From Marisediminitalea aggregata (GTDB taxonomy: Bacteria > Pseudomonadota > Gammaproteobacteria > Enterobacterales > Alteromonadaceae): a stretch of DNA of 64,000 nucleotides. Location: assembly GCF_900129565.1 (NCBI RefSeq), contig NZ_FQWD01000007.1, positions 236,339-300,338 on the forward strand. The letters are read 5' to 3'. Below the pieces are notes generated by a model. It was not told the origin of the DNA. It saw nothing but the letters and a program-made list of their open reading frames with translations, and made no database searches. A program made the translations under genes and the position numbers. Positions 52,390 through 61,490 of the stretch are shown here, piece by piece. Positions within the stretch are counted from its first letter, which is position 1, and every line of letters starts with the position of its first letter.

Positions 52390-55065
52390 ATGCAAATAAA
52401 AGGATTAATTAGTTATTATCGCGAATGTTTCAAGGCAGATTCCAGCGATTTTAACTTGCGCAACCTGCTCCGTCTTAACAATGAAGACTTGCTGTTTTTA
52501 AGTGGTACAGATGAAATTGCCGCAGGTACTCTACATCGATTACCAATTGACCCAGAATACGGCAAAAGCCTATTTAAACGTATCGAACTATATCAACGTG
52601 AAAGAGTGCTCTTGTATGTCTCACTTTTTGTTTCCGGAAAACTTAAAAATGATGGAGATACGACTCTACTTTTCAGTCCATTGGTGGTTAACGAAGCTAA
52701 ATTGGAATCCGACGAATATGGCTATTACTTTTCTGTAGAAACATCTTCTCCATCGGTGAACGAAGACCTTTTATCCTTATTGTTACCAGAGCAAATCGAC
52801 TTATTATCAATCGACAACAACAGAATCTACGACCCAGCATTCTGGTCAGGTTTGTTAGCACACAGTCCGTATGAACTCAACTATATGGATGGTCTTAGAT
52901 TTCCCTCATTAGCGTCAAAAACTGATGTAACCAATTCATTAAGGCGCAAAAATCCGAGCTTAATGCCGATTTCTTGTCTCGCTTTTGTTGAGCGTTCAAC
53001 CAGCAGTCGAGGTATTCTCCATGAACTATCTAAGCTGGAAAACAACGATACACTATCAGCTCCCCTCTACAGCATTTTCAACAAACAAAAAACTAAACCG
53101 GGCAACTGTGCTGTAAATCATCAACTCGTACCCGGCACTTTGAGTGCTTCACAAAAGAAAATATTAGAGATCGCGGCCAACCAAACACTGGGAGTAGTTT
53201 CTGGACCACCTGGAACAGGAAAAAGTTATACTATTGCCGCTATAGCAGCTGAGCATTTCACAAGAAAACAGTCAGTTCTGATTGTTGCGAATTCGAATAC
53301 GGCGCTTGATGTCATTGCTGACAAACTCTGTAAGGATTTCGGACTCGACAATTTATATGTAAGAGTAGGCCAAAAAGAAATCCTCAAGGAATTCAAACAA
53401 TATCTCGACGATTTGTTAGCTGGTTATTTCGATCACTCTGAAGCAACTCAAAAAGACTATTATAAAGAACACCTGAACAAGTTAGTAAAACAAATTGAGG
53501 CACTGGAAAATCGTCTTTTACAAACATCGAAAAAGGCATTCAGTCTTGGAAATAGAGCCCATAAAATTGAGACTGGATCTGCCAATATTTGGGATAAACT
53601 AATCCATCAAATTAGTACAAACTCAATCCAAAGAAACCGAGAATTGTGGGAGTTATCCGAACAATTCAACAATCTCATTAACGAGAAAGAAAACCATACT
53701 AAACAATATTTACGTGCTGAAAAAGCAGAGATCATTGCAGACCTTCTCAAATTAGATAGAAAGGCCATACAAACTCTGAATAAGGCCTCTAGAGCAAGAA
53801 CGTCATCCAAACAGCTGGAATATTTCGAATCGGCTAATTTTAAAAGTTTATTGAAGGGATTTCCCGTCTGGATTGTTACACTGAATACGCTCCACAAAGT
53901 ACTGCCGTTTAACAGTGAGATGTTTGATTTGGTCATTGTAGATGAAGCAACTCAGTGTAATATTGCTTCCGTGTTGCCAGCGCTAAATCGAGCCAAAAGA
54001 GCTTTAATTGTTGGGGACCAAAAGCAACTCAGGCACTATTCCTTTCTTTCCAGAAGTAAACAAACGAATATCGCGAATCAGTTTGGTTTAAACAATACCG
54101 AAATGATGCTGAACTATCGCGATAACAGCATTTTAGATTTGGCACTTCACAACGTCACTACGCAAGAACAGGTCGCCTTCCTGGATGAGCATTTTCGCAG
54201 CCAACCAGAGCTGATTGATTTCAGCAATATCCAATTTTATAGTAATCGGCTAAAAATAATGCAACACCGTCCATGTTCAACCATCGGTCATGTAACTGTC
54301 TTCGATGTGAAGGGAGAACGTTCATCAGTTGGTGTCAATCAGGCAGAAGCAAAAGCAATTATCGATGAAATTAGTTCAATTATTTCTGAAGACGCCACGC
54401 AAGAAATATCCAGAACAATCGGCGTACTATCACCGTTCAGTAAGCAAGTTAACTATATTACTTCTCAGGTTGAAAAGCATATTGCTTTAGAGAATATACA
54501 GGCACATCAGATTAAAGTTGCTACGCCCTATGGCTTTCAGGGAGAAGAAAGAGACATCATGCTTTTGTCATTTTGTATCGATGAAAACAGTAAACGCGCT
54601 GCTGGCTATCTAAACAAACCAGATGTCTTCAATGTATCTATTACGCGAGCAAGACAAAAACAAAAGATTTATAAATCTGTTGATATTAACAAGTTACCAA
54701 TAAAAAATTTGCTTCGAAAATATTTGGCATCTGTCGACAGCTTTATTATCGAGCACAAATCGAACCAGCAACCTGATGAATTTCAGAACGAGGTGATCAC
54801 ATCATTGCAACACCTCAATGCAGAATGTTGGCGCGGTTACGAAATGCTAGGTACCTATATAGACGTACTTGTCAGGGGCAAAAAGTCTTATATAGCAATT
54901 GACCTAATAGGTTACCCAGGTCCTTGGCAGGATTATTTCGAGCTCGATACTTATAAGGTATTAAAACGTGCAGGAGTCGACGTCTTACCTCTCAGCTATG
55001 CTCTTTGGTTACAAGATCGAGATGCATGCCTATTCGCAATTAAAAAAGCGATTGAATCTGAATAA
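52390..55065 (+). CDS. SF1 (DNA2/NAM7-like) helicase with C-terminal restriction-endonuclease-like domain
   Basis: This 891-residue protein has an N-terminal region of unknown type (about 1-255). Superfamily 1 helicase motifs follow: Walker A GPPGTGKS (272-279), DEATQ (518-522), GDQKQL, DEHFRSQPEL, GFQGEERDIM and NVSITRARQK (about 745-755). A predicted coiled coil (about 355-460) splits the motor. The last 95 residues resemble PD-(D/E)xK nucleases of the MTES_1575/DUF559 kind: YIDVLV (Asp825), YIAIDLIG (Asp838) and DTYKVLKRAGVDVLPL. The usual E-x-D/K is D-L-I here, so the nuclease may be inactive. Codon and base use (many AGA, ATA, AAA) differ from the flanks, a sign of transfer. It is a candidate anti-phage protein by architecture. 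Confidence 0.82.
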   Translation: MQIKGLISYYRECFKADSSDFNLRNLLRLNNEDLLFLSGTDEIAAGTLHRLPIDPEYGKSLFKRIELYQRERVLLYVSLFVSGKLKNDGDTTLLFSPLVVNEAKLESDEYGYYFSVETSSPSVNEDLLSLLLPEQIDLLSIDNNRIYDPAFWSGLLAHSPYELNYMDGLRFPSLASKTDVTNSLRRKNPSLMPISCLAFVERSTSSRGILHELSKLENNDTLSAPLYSIFNKQKTKPGNCAVNHQLVPGTLSASQKKILEIAANQTLGVVSGPPGTGKSYTIAAIAAEHFTRKQSVLIVANSNTALDVIADKLCKDFGLDNLYVRVGQKEILKEFKQYLDDLLAGYFDHSEATQKDYYKEHLNKLVKQIEALENRLLQTSKKAFSLGNRAHKIETGSANIWDKLIHQISTNSIQRNRELWELSEQFNNLINEKENHTKQYLRAEKAEIIADLLKLDRKAIQTLNKASRARTSSKQLEYFESANFKSLLKGFPVWIVTLNTLHKVLPFNSEMFDLVIVDEATQCNIASVLPALNRAKRALIVGDQKQLRHYSFLSRSKQTNIANQFGLNNTEMMLNYRDNSILDLALHNVTTQEQVAFLDEHFRSQPELIDFSNIQFYSNRLKIMQHRPCSTIGHVTVFDVKGERSSVGVNQAEAKAIIDEISSIISEDATQEISRTIGVLSPFSKQVNYITSQVEKHIALENIQAHQIKVATPYGFQGEERDIMLLSFCIDENSKRAAGYLNKPDVFNVSITRARQKQKIYKSVDINKLPIKNLLRKYLASVDSFIIEHKSNQQPDEFQNEVITSLQHLNAECWRGYEMLGTYIDVLVRGKKSYIAIDLIGYPGPWQDYFELDTYKVLKRAGVDVLPLSYALWLQDRDACLFAIKKAIESE

Positions 55066-55251
55066 TCCAGTTTCTCGAAAAATGTGAGTTCACTATGATT
55101 TGTTCTGATATCAAAACTAGAGTCGGAGGCCTATTCCTGGCCCTATTCTGATATAAACTCGTACACCGATCACTGATCCTATAGAAATAATCAGGTAGGG
55201 GTAGTTTGTCTTTATCAACCTGGCTACAACGGAAAGAACTATCGCAGATAC

Positions 55252-55491
55252 TCATTTCCGCCAGGGTGAGCTTTCACTGAACGTGGAGATGTAAAGCTGC
55301 TCCACCTTATCACGTGCCCATTGGGTTTTACGCAAAAATTTCAGTGACGATTTAACAGAAGGATCGCTCTTAAAGCAATTGACATTCACCCTGGCGGCCA
55401 AGCCATCCCAGCCGTAATGCGCTTGTAAGCGGGTTACTACAGCTTCCAGCGTCACGCCGTGCAAGGGGTTGTTTGGTTGTTCTTTAGTCAT
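55252..55491 (-). CDS. VF530 family small DNA-binding protein
   Basis: This 79-residue protein matches the VF530/DUF2132 family: [40 protein letters not shown] and the ending ARDKVEQLY. Structures of this family show a small helical DNA-binding fold. It lies between the AT-rich insert and uvrB on the same strand as uvrB, 47 bases from its stop, and may be read through from it. The biological role is unclear. Confidence 0.9.
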   Translation of the reverse strand: MTKEQPNNPLHGVTLEAVVTRLQAHYGWDGLAARVNVNCFKSDPSVKSSLKFLRKTQWARDKVEQLYISTFSESSPWRK

Positions 55492-55538
55492 TGTTTTAGC
55501 AATACTCTATTCAGTCACTGACTACTATACGCCCCTCG

Positions 55539-57554
55539 TTAAGACAAGGTAACGACCTGCTTACGCAGCTGTTCAATCTCATCACGTAGCGAAGCGGCTT
55601 TTTCAAACTCCAGCTCACGGGCATATTCAAACATTTCTTTTTCCAACTCGCCAATACGGCCCATGATTTCTGTTGCCGAAGCGGCTTTGGCAGCCTGCTT
55701 CGACTCTGCCACTTTGCGCAGTTTGATTTTACCTGCCTGTGGTGCAACCGAATCTCCCAAATCCATAATGTCAGTAATTGGTTTGTTCAGGCTTTGCGGG
55801 GTTAAGCCGTTGGCCTCATTGTGAGCAATCTGTTTCGCGCGTCTACGTTCAGTTTCGTCTATGGCTTTGCGCATGGAGCCGGTAATAGTGTCGCCGTACA
55901 GAATGGCTTTACCATTGATGTGACGTGCAGCACGACCAATAGTTTGAATTAACGACTTTTCAGCACGCAGGAAACCTTCTTTGTCGGCATCTAATATGGC
56001 CACCAAAGACACTTCTGGCATATCCAGACCTTCCCGGAGCAGGTTGATACCCACCAGTACATCAAACTTACCTAAGCGCAGGTCACGTATGATTTCAATA
56101 CGTTCAACCGTATCAATGTCGGAATGCAGGTAACGCACTTTCACACCGTGTTCGTTGAGGTACTCACTGAGATCTTCTGCCATGCGTTTGGTGAGCGTTG
56201 TTATAAGAACCCGCTCATCTACGGCCACGCGTGATTGAATTTCAGACAGCACATCGTCCACCTGTGTGGCCACAGGGCGTACTTCGATAACCGGGTCCAA
56301 TAGACCGGTTGGCCGAACAACCTGTTCGACGACTTCGCCATCTGACTTCTCAAGCTCGTAATTGCCTGGGGTAGCCGATACATAAATTGTTTGCGGTGAA
56401 ATATGCTCAAACTCCTCGAATTTGAGCGGCCGGTTGTCGAGGGCCGACGGCAAACGGAAACCATATTCCACCAGTGTTTCTTTGCGAGAACGGTCGCCTT
56501 TATACATCGCACCTATCTGGGACACGGTCACGTGCGATTCGTCGATAAACATCAGGCCATCGGCAGGAAAGTAGTCCAACAAGGTCGGTGGCGGCTCTCC
56601 CGGCGCCCGTCCCGACAAATAACGCGAGTAGTTTTCGATACCGGAGCAATAGCCCAGCTCCATCATCATTTCTATGTCGAACTGCGTGCGCTGACTTATG
56701 CGTTGTTCTTCCAGCAGCTTATTTACGCTTAGTAACTGCTTCTTGCGATCGGCTAGTTCGGTTTTAATACTCTCCACCGCGTCCAGAATTTTTTCACGTG
56801 GCGTAACATAGTGCGTTTTAGGAAATACCGTCGCCCTCACCACGTTTTTGTCTACGGAACCGGTAAGCGGATCGAACAAACTGATTCGGTCTATTTCATC
56901 GTCAAATAACTCAACTCTGACAGCCTGCTTCTCGGAGTCAGCCGGGAAAATGTCAATCACGTCCCCACGAACCCGGAACGTTCCGCGCTCAAAGGCCAGA
57001 TCGTTGCGCTTGTATTGTAGCTCGGCTAAACGGCGTAATATGTCCCGCTGATTGATTGTGTCCCCCTGACGCAAATGCAGCAGCATTTTCATGTAGGACT
57101 CAGGATCACCCAAGCCATAAATAGCAGATACACTGGCAACAATGACAACGTCTCGACGCTCCATGAGCGCTTTTGTAGCCGACAAGCGCATCTGTTCTAT
57201 ATGGTCGTTAATTGACGCGTCTTTTTCAATAAAGGTATCGGTACTGGGAACGTAAGCTTCTGGCTGATAGTAGTCGTAATAAGAAACGAAGTATTCAACG
57301 GCATTATTCGGAAAGAACTCTTTCATTTCGCCGTACAGCTGCGCCGCCAGGGTTTTGTTGTGCGCTAGCACTAACGTTGGGCGTTGTACCTGGTTGATGA
57401 TGTTCGCCATTGTGAAGGTTTTACCTGAACCGGTTACCCCCAGAAGGGTTTGTTGGGCAAGGCCACTCTCCAGACCATCGACCAACGCCTCTATGGCCTT
57501 GGGCTGATCGCCGGCGGGTTCATATTTTGAGACCAGTTCAAAACCTTTCGTCAT
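55539..57554 (-). CDS. uvrB: Excinuclease ABC subunit B UvrB
   Basis: UvrB is the damage-verifying helicase-like subunit of nucleotide excision repair. It shows Walker [10 protein letters not shown] (residues about 40-48), the beta-hairpin [12 protein letters not shown], the DESH box ([11 protein letters not shown]), [12 protein letters not shown] and the C-terminal UVR domain ([19 protein letters not shown]) that contacts UvrC. At 671 residues it is full length. It lies 13 bases after the MATE gene on the same strand, so the two may be cotranscribed. Confidence 0.97.
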   Translation of the reverse strand: MTKGFELVSKYEPAGDQPKAIEALVDGLESGLAQQTLLGVTGSGKTFTMANIINQVQRPTLVLAHNKTLAAQLYGEMKEFFPNNAVEYFVSYYDYYQPEAYVPSTDTFIEKDASINDHIEQMRLSATKALMERRDVVIVASVSAIYGLGDPESYMKMLLHLRQGDTINQRDILRRLAELQYKRNDLAFERGTFRVRGDVIDIFPADSEKQAVRVELFDDEIDRISLFDPLTGSVDKNVVRATVFPKTHYVTPREKILDAVESIKTELADRKKQLLSVNKLLEEQRISQRTQFDIEMMMELGYCSGIENYSRYLSGRAPGEPPPTLLDYFPADGLMFIDESHVTVSQIGAMYKGDRSRKETLVEYGFRLPSALDNRPLKFEEFEHISPQTIYVSATPGNYELEKSDGEVVEQVVRPTGLLDPVIEVRPVATQVDDVLSEIQSRVAVDERVLITTLTKRMAEDLSEYLNEHGVKVRYLHSDIDTVERIEIIRDLRLGKFDVLVGINLLREGLDMPEVSLVAILDADKEGFLRAEKSLIQTIGRAARHINGKAILYGDTITGSMRKAIDETERRRAKQIAHNEANGLTPQSLNKPITDIMDLGDSVAPQAGKIKLRKVAESKQAAKAASATEIMGRIGELEKEMFEYARELEFEKAASLRDEIEQLRKQVVTLS

Positions 57555-57567
57555 GATGCGTTACCTG

Positions 57568-58929
57568 CTAATCAGTTTGAGTTTCTAATACACGTAAAGA
57601 TCGACGGAACCAATACATGGATACCATAGCCATACACAGATTGGCGGCAACGGCACCAGCAAAGATACCCGTAAGATCAAACACCCACCCCATGGCTACC
57701 GTGATGGGCACAAAAAACACAAACAATCGAATAATGCTCAGTGTGAGTGCCGACATGGGCAAATGACACGCGTTCAGCGAGGAGTTTGTCAATATTATGA
57801 TGCCCTGCAATCCGTACCCAAAGGGTACAATTAACAGGAACAGTTGGATCAATTCGGCCACCGCCTGTTCTTTGGCGAATAGCGCCGCAATCAAGCCTGA
57901 CAGCAGCCATAACAGTATACTTACCAACAACTGCCAACCCATCACAAATTTTACCGCCAGCCAATAAGCCTGTTTTACGCGGTCAAATTTATTAGCCCCC
58001 AGGTTCTGACTAATAAAGGGTGGCAACGTCATCGATAACGCCAACACAAGTATAGTGGTAAATGACTCTAACCTGCTCCCTACTCCCCATGCCGCGACGG
58101 CTTCCTCGCCATAGCCCGCGACCACCCGGGTAAGAATGGCCCCGGCAATTGGCGTTAGCATATTAGCCCCGGCAGCAGGTAATGCGATATGAAGGATTGA
58201 ACGGCTGCTGACCATGAATTCTTTTGGGGTCAGCAAGCGCGGAAGAATGTAGCCGCGCTGTTTAGCCAGCAAGTACAAAATCCAGATTGAACAAATGATC
58301 CAGGAAATCAACGTAGACAGCGCTGCACCGCCAATGCCCATTTCCGGTATTGGTCCAACGCCGAATATAAGAATCGGGTCGAGTACTGCATTTATGCCGC
58401 CGCCAGTCGCCATAATAATGCTTGGCGTCTTGGTATCGCCTCTGGCCCGCAATACACTGTTTCCAACCATGGGAATCGCCAGGAACACGGAGGCAAAATA
58501 CCAGATGTACATATAATCCTGAATAAATGGCATCAGGTTATCCTGAGCGCCAAGCAGCGAAAAAATAGGCACAACAGTGAAGCCGCCTATAATAGCCAGT
58601 ATGCCGACTAATAAAGATGACAGCATAATGGCACCGGAACCGGTTTCCCGCGCATTATCCTGATTTCCCTGTCCGGCGAGTCGCGCAATGACAGCCGATG
58701 TGCCTACTCCCAACCCAATATTCAGGCTGATCAGCGTAAACGTAACAGGAAACGTAAAACTGATTGCGGCAAGCGGCTCGGTACCAAGCAAACTAACAAA
58801 GAAGGTATCTACCAGTCCGAAGCTCATCATCATGATCATGCCAACAATCATCGGCACCGTCATACGCTTTAGCGTTTGACTGATATCGCCATTTATAAGA
58901 TCTCTGGACTTGTTGTTCGCTGCTGACAT
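57568..58929 (-). CDS. MATE family efflux transporter
   Basis: This 453-residue inner-membrane antiporter has 12 hydrophobic spans in two repeats of six. The N-terminal half begins MTVPMIVGMIMMMSFGLVD and has ISFTFPVTFTLISLNIGLG. The second half begins ILHIALPAAGANMLTPIAG. These are the MATE repeat starts. Sodium- or proton-driven drug export is the family role. A 14-bp palindrome TGTTCAATTGAACA (59135-59148) about 206 bases upstream could be an operator site. The 1-kb gene-free region lies in front. Confidence 0.9.
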   Translation of the reverse strand: MSAANNKSRDLINGDISQTLKRMTVPMIVGMIMMMSFGLVDTFFVSLLGTEPLAAISFTFPVTFTLISLNIGLGVGTSAVIARLAGQGNQDNARETGSGAIMLSSLLVGILAIIGGFTVVPIFSLLGAQDNLMPFIQDYMYIWYFASVFLAIPMVGNSVLRARGDTKTPSIIMATGGGINAVLDPILIFGVGPIPEMGIGGAALSTLISWIICSIWILYLLAKQRGYILPRLLTPKEFMVSSRSILHIALPAAGANMLTPIAGAILTRVVAGYGEEAVAAWGVGSRLESFTTILVLALSMTLPPFISQNLGANKFDRVKQAYWLAVKFVMGWQLLVSILLWLLSGLIAALFAKEQAVAELIQLFLLIVPFGYGLQGIIILTNSSLNACHLPMSALTLSIIRLFVFFVPITVAMGWVFDLTGIFAGAVAANLCMAMVSMYWFRRSLRVLETQTD

Positions 58930-59889
58930 GGTTTATTCACACATTTCGGGATGAACTGAAGCGCGGGCGGCAATCTATCAACCATCCGAACTTTCGCAGA
59001 TTTAAAATAAAGGATTTATTGTACTGGAGTGCTGTAAATAACAACAGTATTTTATCGTTTAATTAATTTTACGCACCGAATAATGCAATTCATCGCATTT
59101 TTATCACTTAAGGCGTCAATAACGGAATCTTATTTGTTCAATTGAACAGGGATTCACGATTAAAGCGTATTTTATGCCACCGATAGCGCGTGTAACTTAT
59201 TAAATACACTTAATCCAGCCCAGATTACATAAGCCTACCCTGTCATCGATACTCAACCACTTGGCCCTTTGTGTAAACAGTTTGTTAAACTGTCGATTTT
59301 TCAGACCAACTGGTGAATGAGTAACACACAAGTATTCGACTGATCATTTTGGTGCATAAAACATTGACACCGTGTTACACAATTGTGCAAAAGTCATTTT
59401 AAAAAATTATAAAACAATGAGTTACAGCAGTTTGAGCATGGCAGAAATATGACGATATTTTGACATGTGACCATCACGACTCGCAATGAAACACATCTAT
59501 CAACATAGTTATCCACAGAATTCGTGGATAAGTCTCATAGAGCCAGTATTGGCGCGGCTTCACGCCAGATCGAGGAAATTTTATGTAAGTAACGACTAAC
59601 CTTCTAACTTCACACATTAGGTTACAGATTTATGAAAAGCTGTACGTAAGCACAGTATTCAACGTTTTTTTAATAGCTTTTAGGCATAAAAATATAAGTT
59701 TATATTCTTTTTGCGATTTTTAACTTAAAGCTGACGGTATTACCTATAACTAATCTATTATTTTTCATGTAATTAGCGTTATTCACAGCCAGCAAAGTTT
59801 AAAAAACAGCCAGTTTAGCGTGAAATTGTATTAAAGATCGCCAAAAAGACATTTTTTAAGCAAACGAAATAAAAATATAACGAAGTATA
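58930..59889. other. Gene-free AT-rich kilobase with a cluster of DnaA-box sequences
   Basis: No credible gene is present. Perfect matches to the DnaA-box consensus TTATNCACA occur at 58933-58941, 59509-59517 and 59779-59787. One-mismatch matches in reverse orientation occur at 59351-59359, 59385-59393 and 59523-59531. Two of the boxes form an inverted pair (TTATCCAC, 7-base spacer, GTGGATAA). Other palindromes are TGTTCAATTGAACA (59135-59148) and ACAGTTT-GTT-AAACTGT (59277-59293). The region from 59580 on is especially AT-rich. Possible meanings are a DnaA-titration or regulatory site, or an origin remnant. Confidence 0.5.
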
Positions 59890-59918
59890 TTGACACATCA
59901 TCGTTACCTCATTAATAT
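59890..59918 (+). promoter_or_regulatory. Strong sigma-70 promoter of the tRNA-Asn genes
   Basis: A perfect -35 TTGACA (59890-59895) and -10 TAATAT (59913-59918) are separated by 17 bases. Transcription would start near 59925, about 15 bases before the first tRNA. Confidence 0.8.
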
Positions 59919-59939
59919 TCGCAGCCGTTGAAACACAGG

Positions 59940-60016
59940 TCCCCCTTAGCTCAGTTGGTTAGAGCGACGGACTGTTAATCCGCAGGTCCCCCGTTCGAGT
60001 CGGGGAGGGGGAGCCA
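59940..60016 (+). tRNA. tRNA-Asn (GTT), copy 1
   Basis: A 77-base gene including the encoded CCA end. The acceptor arms TCCCCCT/AGGGGGA, D arm AGCTCAGTTGGTTAGAGC, anticodon GTT at 59974-59976 in loop CTGTTAA, and T arm with GTTCGAGT are complete. The first anticodon-stem pair is A-C, a mismatch also present in copy 2. The discriminator base is G, as usual for asparagine. Confidence 0.96.
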
Positions 60017-60038
60017 AGTTTCAATGACCACAGATAGT

Positions 60039-60115
60039 TCCCCCTTAGCTCAGTTGGTTAGAGCGACGGACTGTTAATCCGCAGGTCCCCCGTTCGAGTC
60101 GGGGAGGGGGAGCCA
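60039..60115 (+). tRNA. tRNA-Asn (GTT), copy 2
   Basis: Identical over all 77 bases to copy 1, starting 99 bases after it with a 22-base spacer. No promoter is visible in the spacer, so both are probably processed from one precursor. An imperfect short hairpin lies at 60132-60146 downstream but without a T-run. Confidence 0.96.
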
Positions 60116-60341
60116 AATCTGGCTCCATTACACTGAGTTCCTCAGTAAAATCTCCAAGTTCCGAATTTCCAATGTAAAAGTTGACACGCTGTTTTGTCTA
60201 TTCAACATCAGCTATAGATCAGTCAGCGCAAATTTCCAGTATACGTTTTTAATTATGCGAAAAATAAGAGATAATACCGCGATTACGCATACGCTCTTTT
60301 GTCTTTTTATTCACTGGCTTGATTGGTAATACTGAATCTCG

Positions 60342-60923
60342 ATGACTGAATTTTTCCTGCTTCTTATCAGTACTGTGTTAGTCAACAATTTTGTACTGGT
60401 TAAATTCCTGGGTCTGTGTCCCTTTATGGGGGTCTCCAGTAAACTGGAAACGGCCATAGGTATGTCGATGGCAACGACATTTGTTCTGACACTGGCGTCC
60501 GTATGCAGCTACCTGGTGGAAACCTATTTATTACAGCCGTTGGGCATTACCTTCTTACGCACAATCAGCTTTATTCTGGTTATTGCCGTCGTTGTGCAAT
60601 TTACTGAAATGGTGGTGCATAAAACCAGCCCTACCCTTTATCGTTTGTTAGGGATTTTCCTGCCGCTTATTACCACCAACTGCGCGGTTTTGGGTGTTGC
60701 ATTGCTAAACCTGACCGAACAGCACAACCTGATTCAAAGCATAATTTACGGCTTTGGTGCCGCTGTAGGATTCTCACTGGCCATGATCTTGTTCGCCGCC
60801 ATGCGGGAACGCCTGGCCGCTGCTGACGTCCCGACTCCGTTCAAAGGGGCTTCCATTGCAATGATTACCGCCGGCTTGATGTCACTTGCCTTTATGGGCT
60901 TTAGCGGACTGGTGAAAGTGTAA
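60342..60923 (+). CDS. rsxA: Electron transport complex subunit RsxA (RnfA)
   Basis: This 193-residue inner-membrane protein has six hydrophobic spans. It starts [32 protein letters not shown], the conserved RnfA/RsxA N-terminus, and includes [15 protein letters not shown]. The two short motifs with cysteines line the iron-sulfur cluster shared with RsxE in known structures. It is first in rsxABC, overlapping rsxB by one base. The Rsx complex passes electrons from NADH and, in enteric bacteria, keeps SoxR reduced. In marine bacteria it also powers other reductases. Confidence 0.97.
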   Translation: MTEFFLLLISTVLVNNFVLVKFLGLCPFMGVSSKLETAIGMSMATTFVLTLASVCSYLVETYLLQPLGITFLRTISFILVIAVVVQFTEMVVHKTSPTLYRLLGIFLPLITTNCAVLGVALLNLTEQHNLIQSIIYGFGAAVGFSLAMILFAAMRERLAAADVPTPFKGASIAMITAGLMSLAFMGFSGLVKV

Positions 60924-61489
60924 TGATGATTGCAGCACTACTCGCCCTTGGGCTATTGGCACTGGGATTCGGTTTGGCACTTGGCTACGCCGCTATTCGC
61001 TTTCATGTTGAAGGTGACCCGCTGGTAGAACAAATTGACCAGGTATTGCCACAAACACAATGTGGTCAGTGTGGTTACCCCGGTTGCCGCCCGTACGCTG
61101 AAGCCATTGCCAATGGTGACGACATTAACAAGTGTCCACCGGGCGGCGAAGCGACCATTAAGCAGTTAGCAGATTTGATGGGGGTTGAGGCCAAGCCATT
61201 AGATGCCGCACACGGTGAAGAAAATGCGCCTAAGGTCGCCTACATTCGCGAAGATGAGTGTATTGGTTGTACAAAATGTATCCAGGCCTGCCCGGTCGAC
61301 GCCATTGTTGGTGCAGCAAAACAAATGCACACTGTGATAACCGATGCCTGTACCGGCTGTGACTTATGTGTAGAGCCCTGCCCTGTAGACTGCATTGATA
61401 TGGTGACGGTAAATCCTACGACGGCGTCCTGGCAATGGGACTTTGCACAAACGCCGCGAGGCGATATACCGGTGAAAGTGATTTCCTGA
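60923..61489 (+). CDS. rsxB: Electron transport complex subunit RsxB (RnfB)
   Basis: This 188-residue iron-sulfur protein has one N-terminal transmembrane anchor (about residues 1-25). A four-cysteine domain [15 protein letters not shown] follows (with a further Cys in NKCPPGGE), then two ferredoxin-type 4Fe-4S motifs [12 protein letters not shown] and [12 protein letters not shown]. This is the complete RsxB set. The start overlaps the rsxA stop (TAATG) and the stop is one base before the rsxC ATG. Confidence 0.97.
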   Translation: MMIAALLALGLLALGFGLALGYAAIRFHVEGDPLVEQIDQVLPQTQCGQCGYPGCRPYAEAIANGDDINKCPPGGEATIKQLADLMGVEAKPLDAAHGEENAPKVAYIREDECIGCTKCIQACPVDAIVGAAKQMHTVITDACTGCDLCVEPCPVDCIDMVTVNPTTASWQWDFAQTPRGDIPVKVIS

Positions 61490-61490
61490 T

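Noticed and set aside
55040..55255. Small protein between the helicase and the VF530 gene
   Set aside because: It overlaps the helicase end, has no ribosome-binding site and ordinary intergenic composition; I see nothing else in this 186-base gap.
58930..59939. Chromosomal origin of replication
   Set aside because: DnaA boxes are present, but there is no GATC enrichment, no dnaA/dnaN/mnmG/parAB neighbourhood and no clear 13-mer unwinding element.
60132..60146. Terminator after the tRNA-Asn genes
   Set aside because: The 6-bp stem ACTGAG/CTCAGT is short and followed by AAAATC, not by a T-run.
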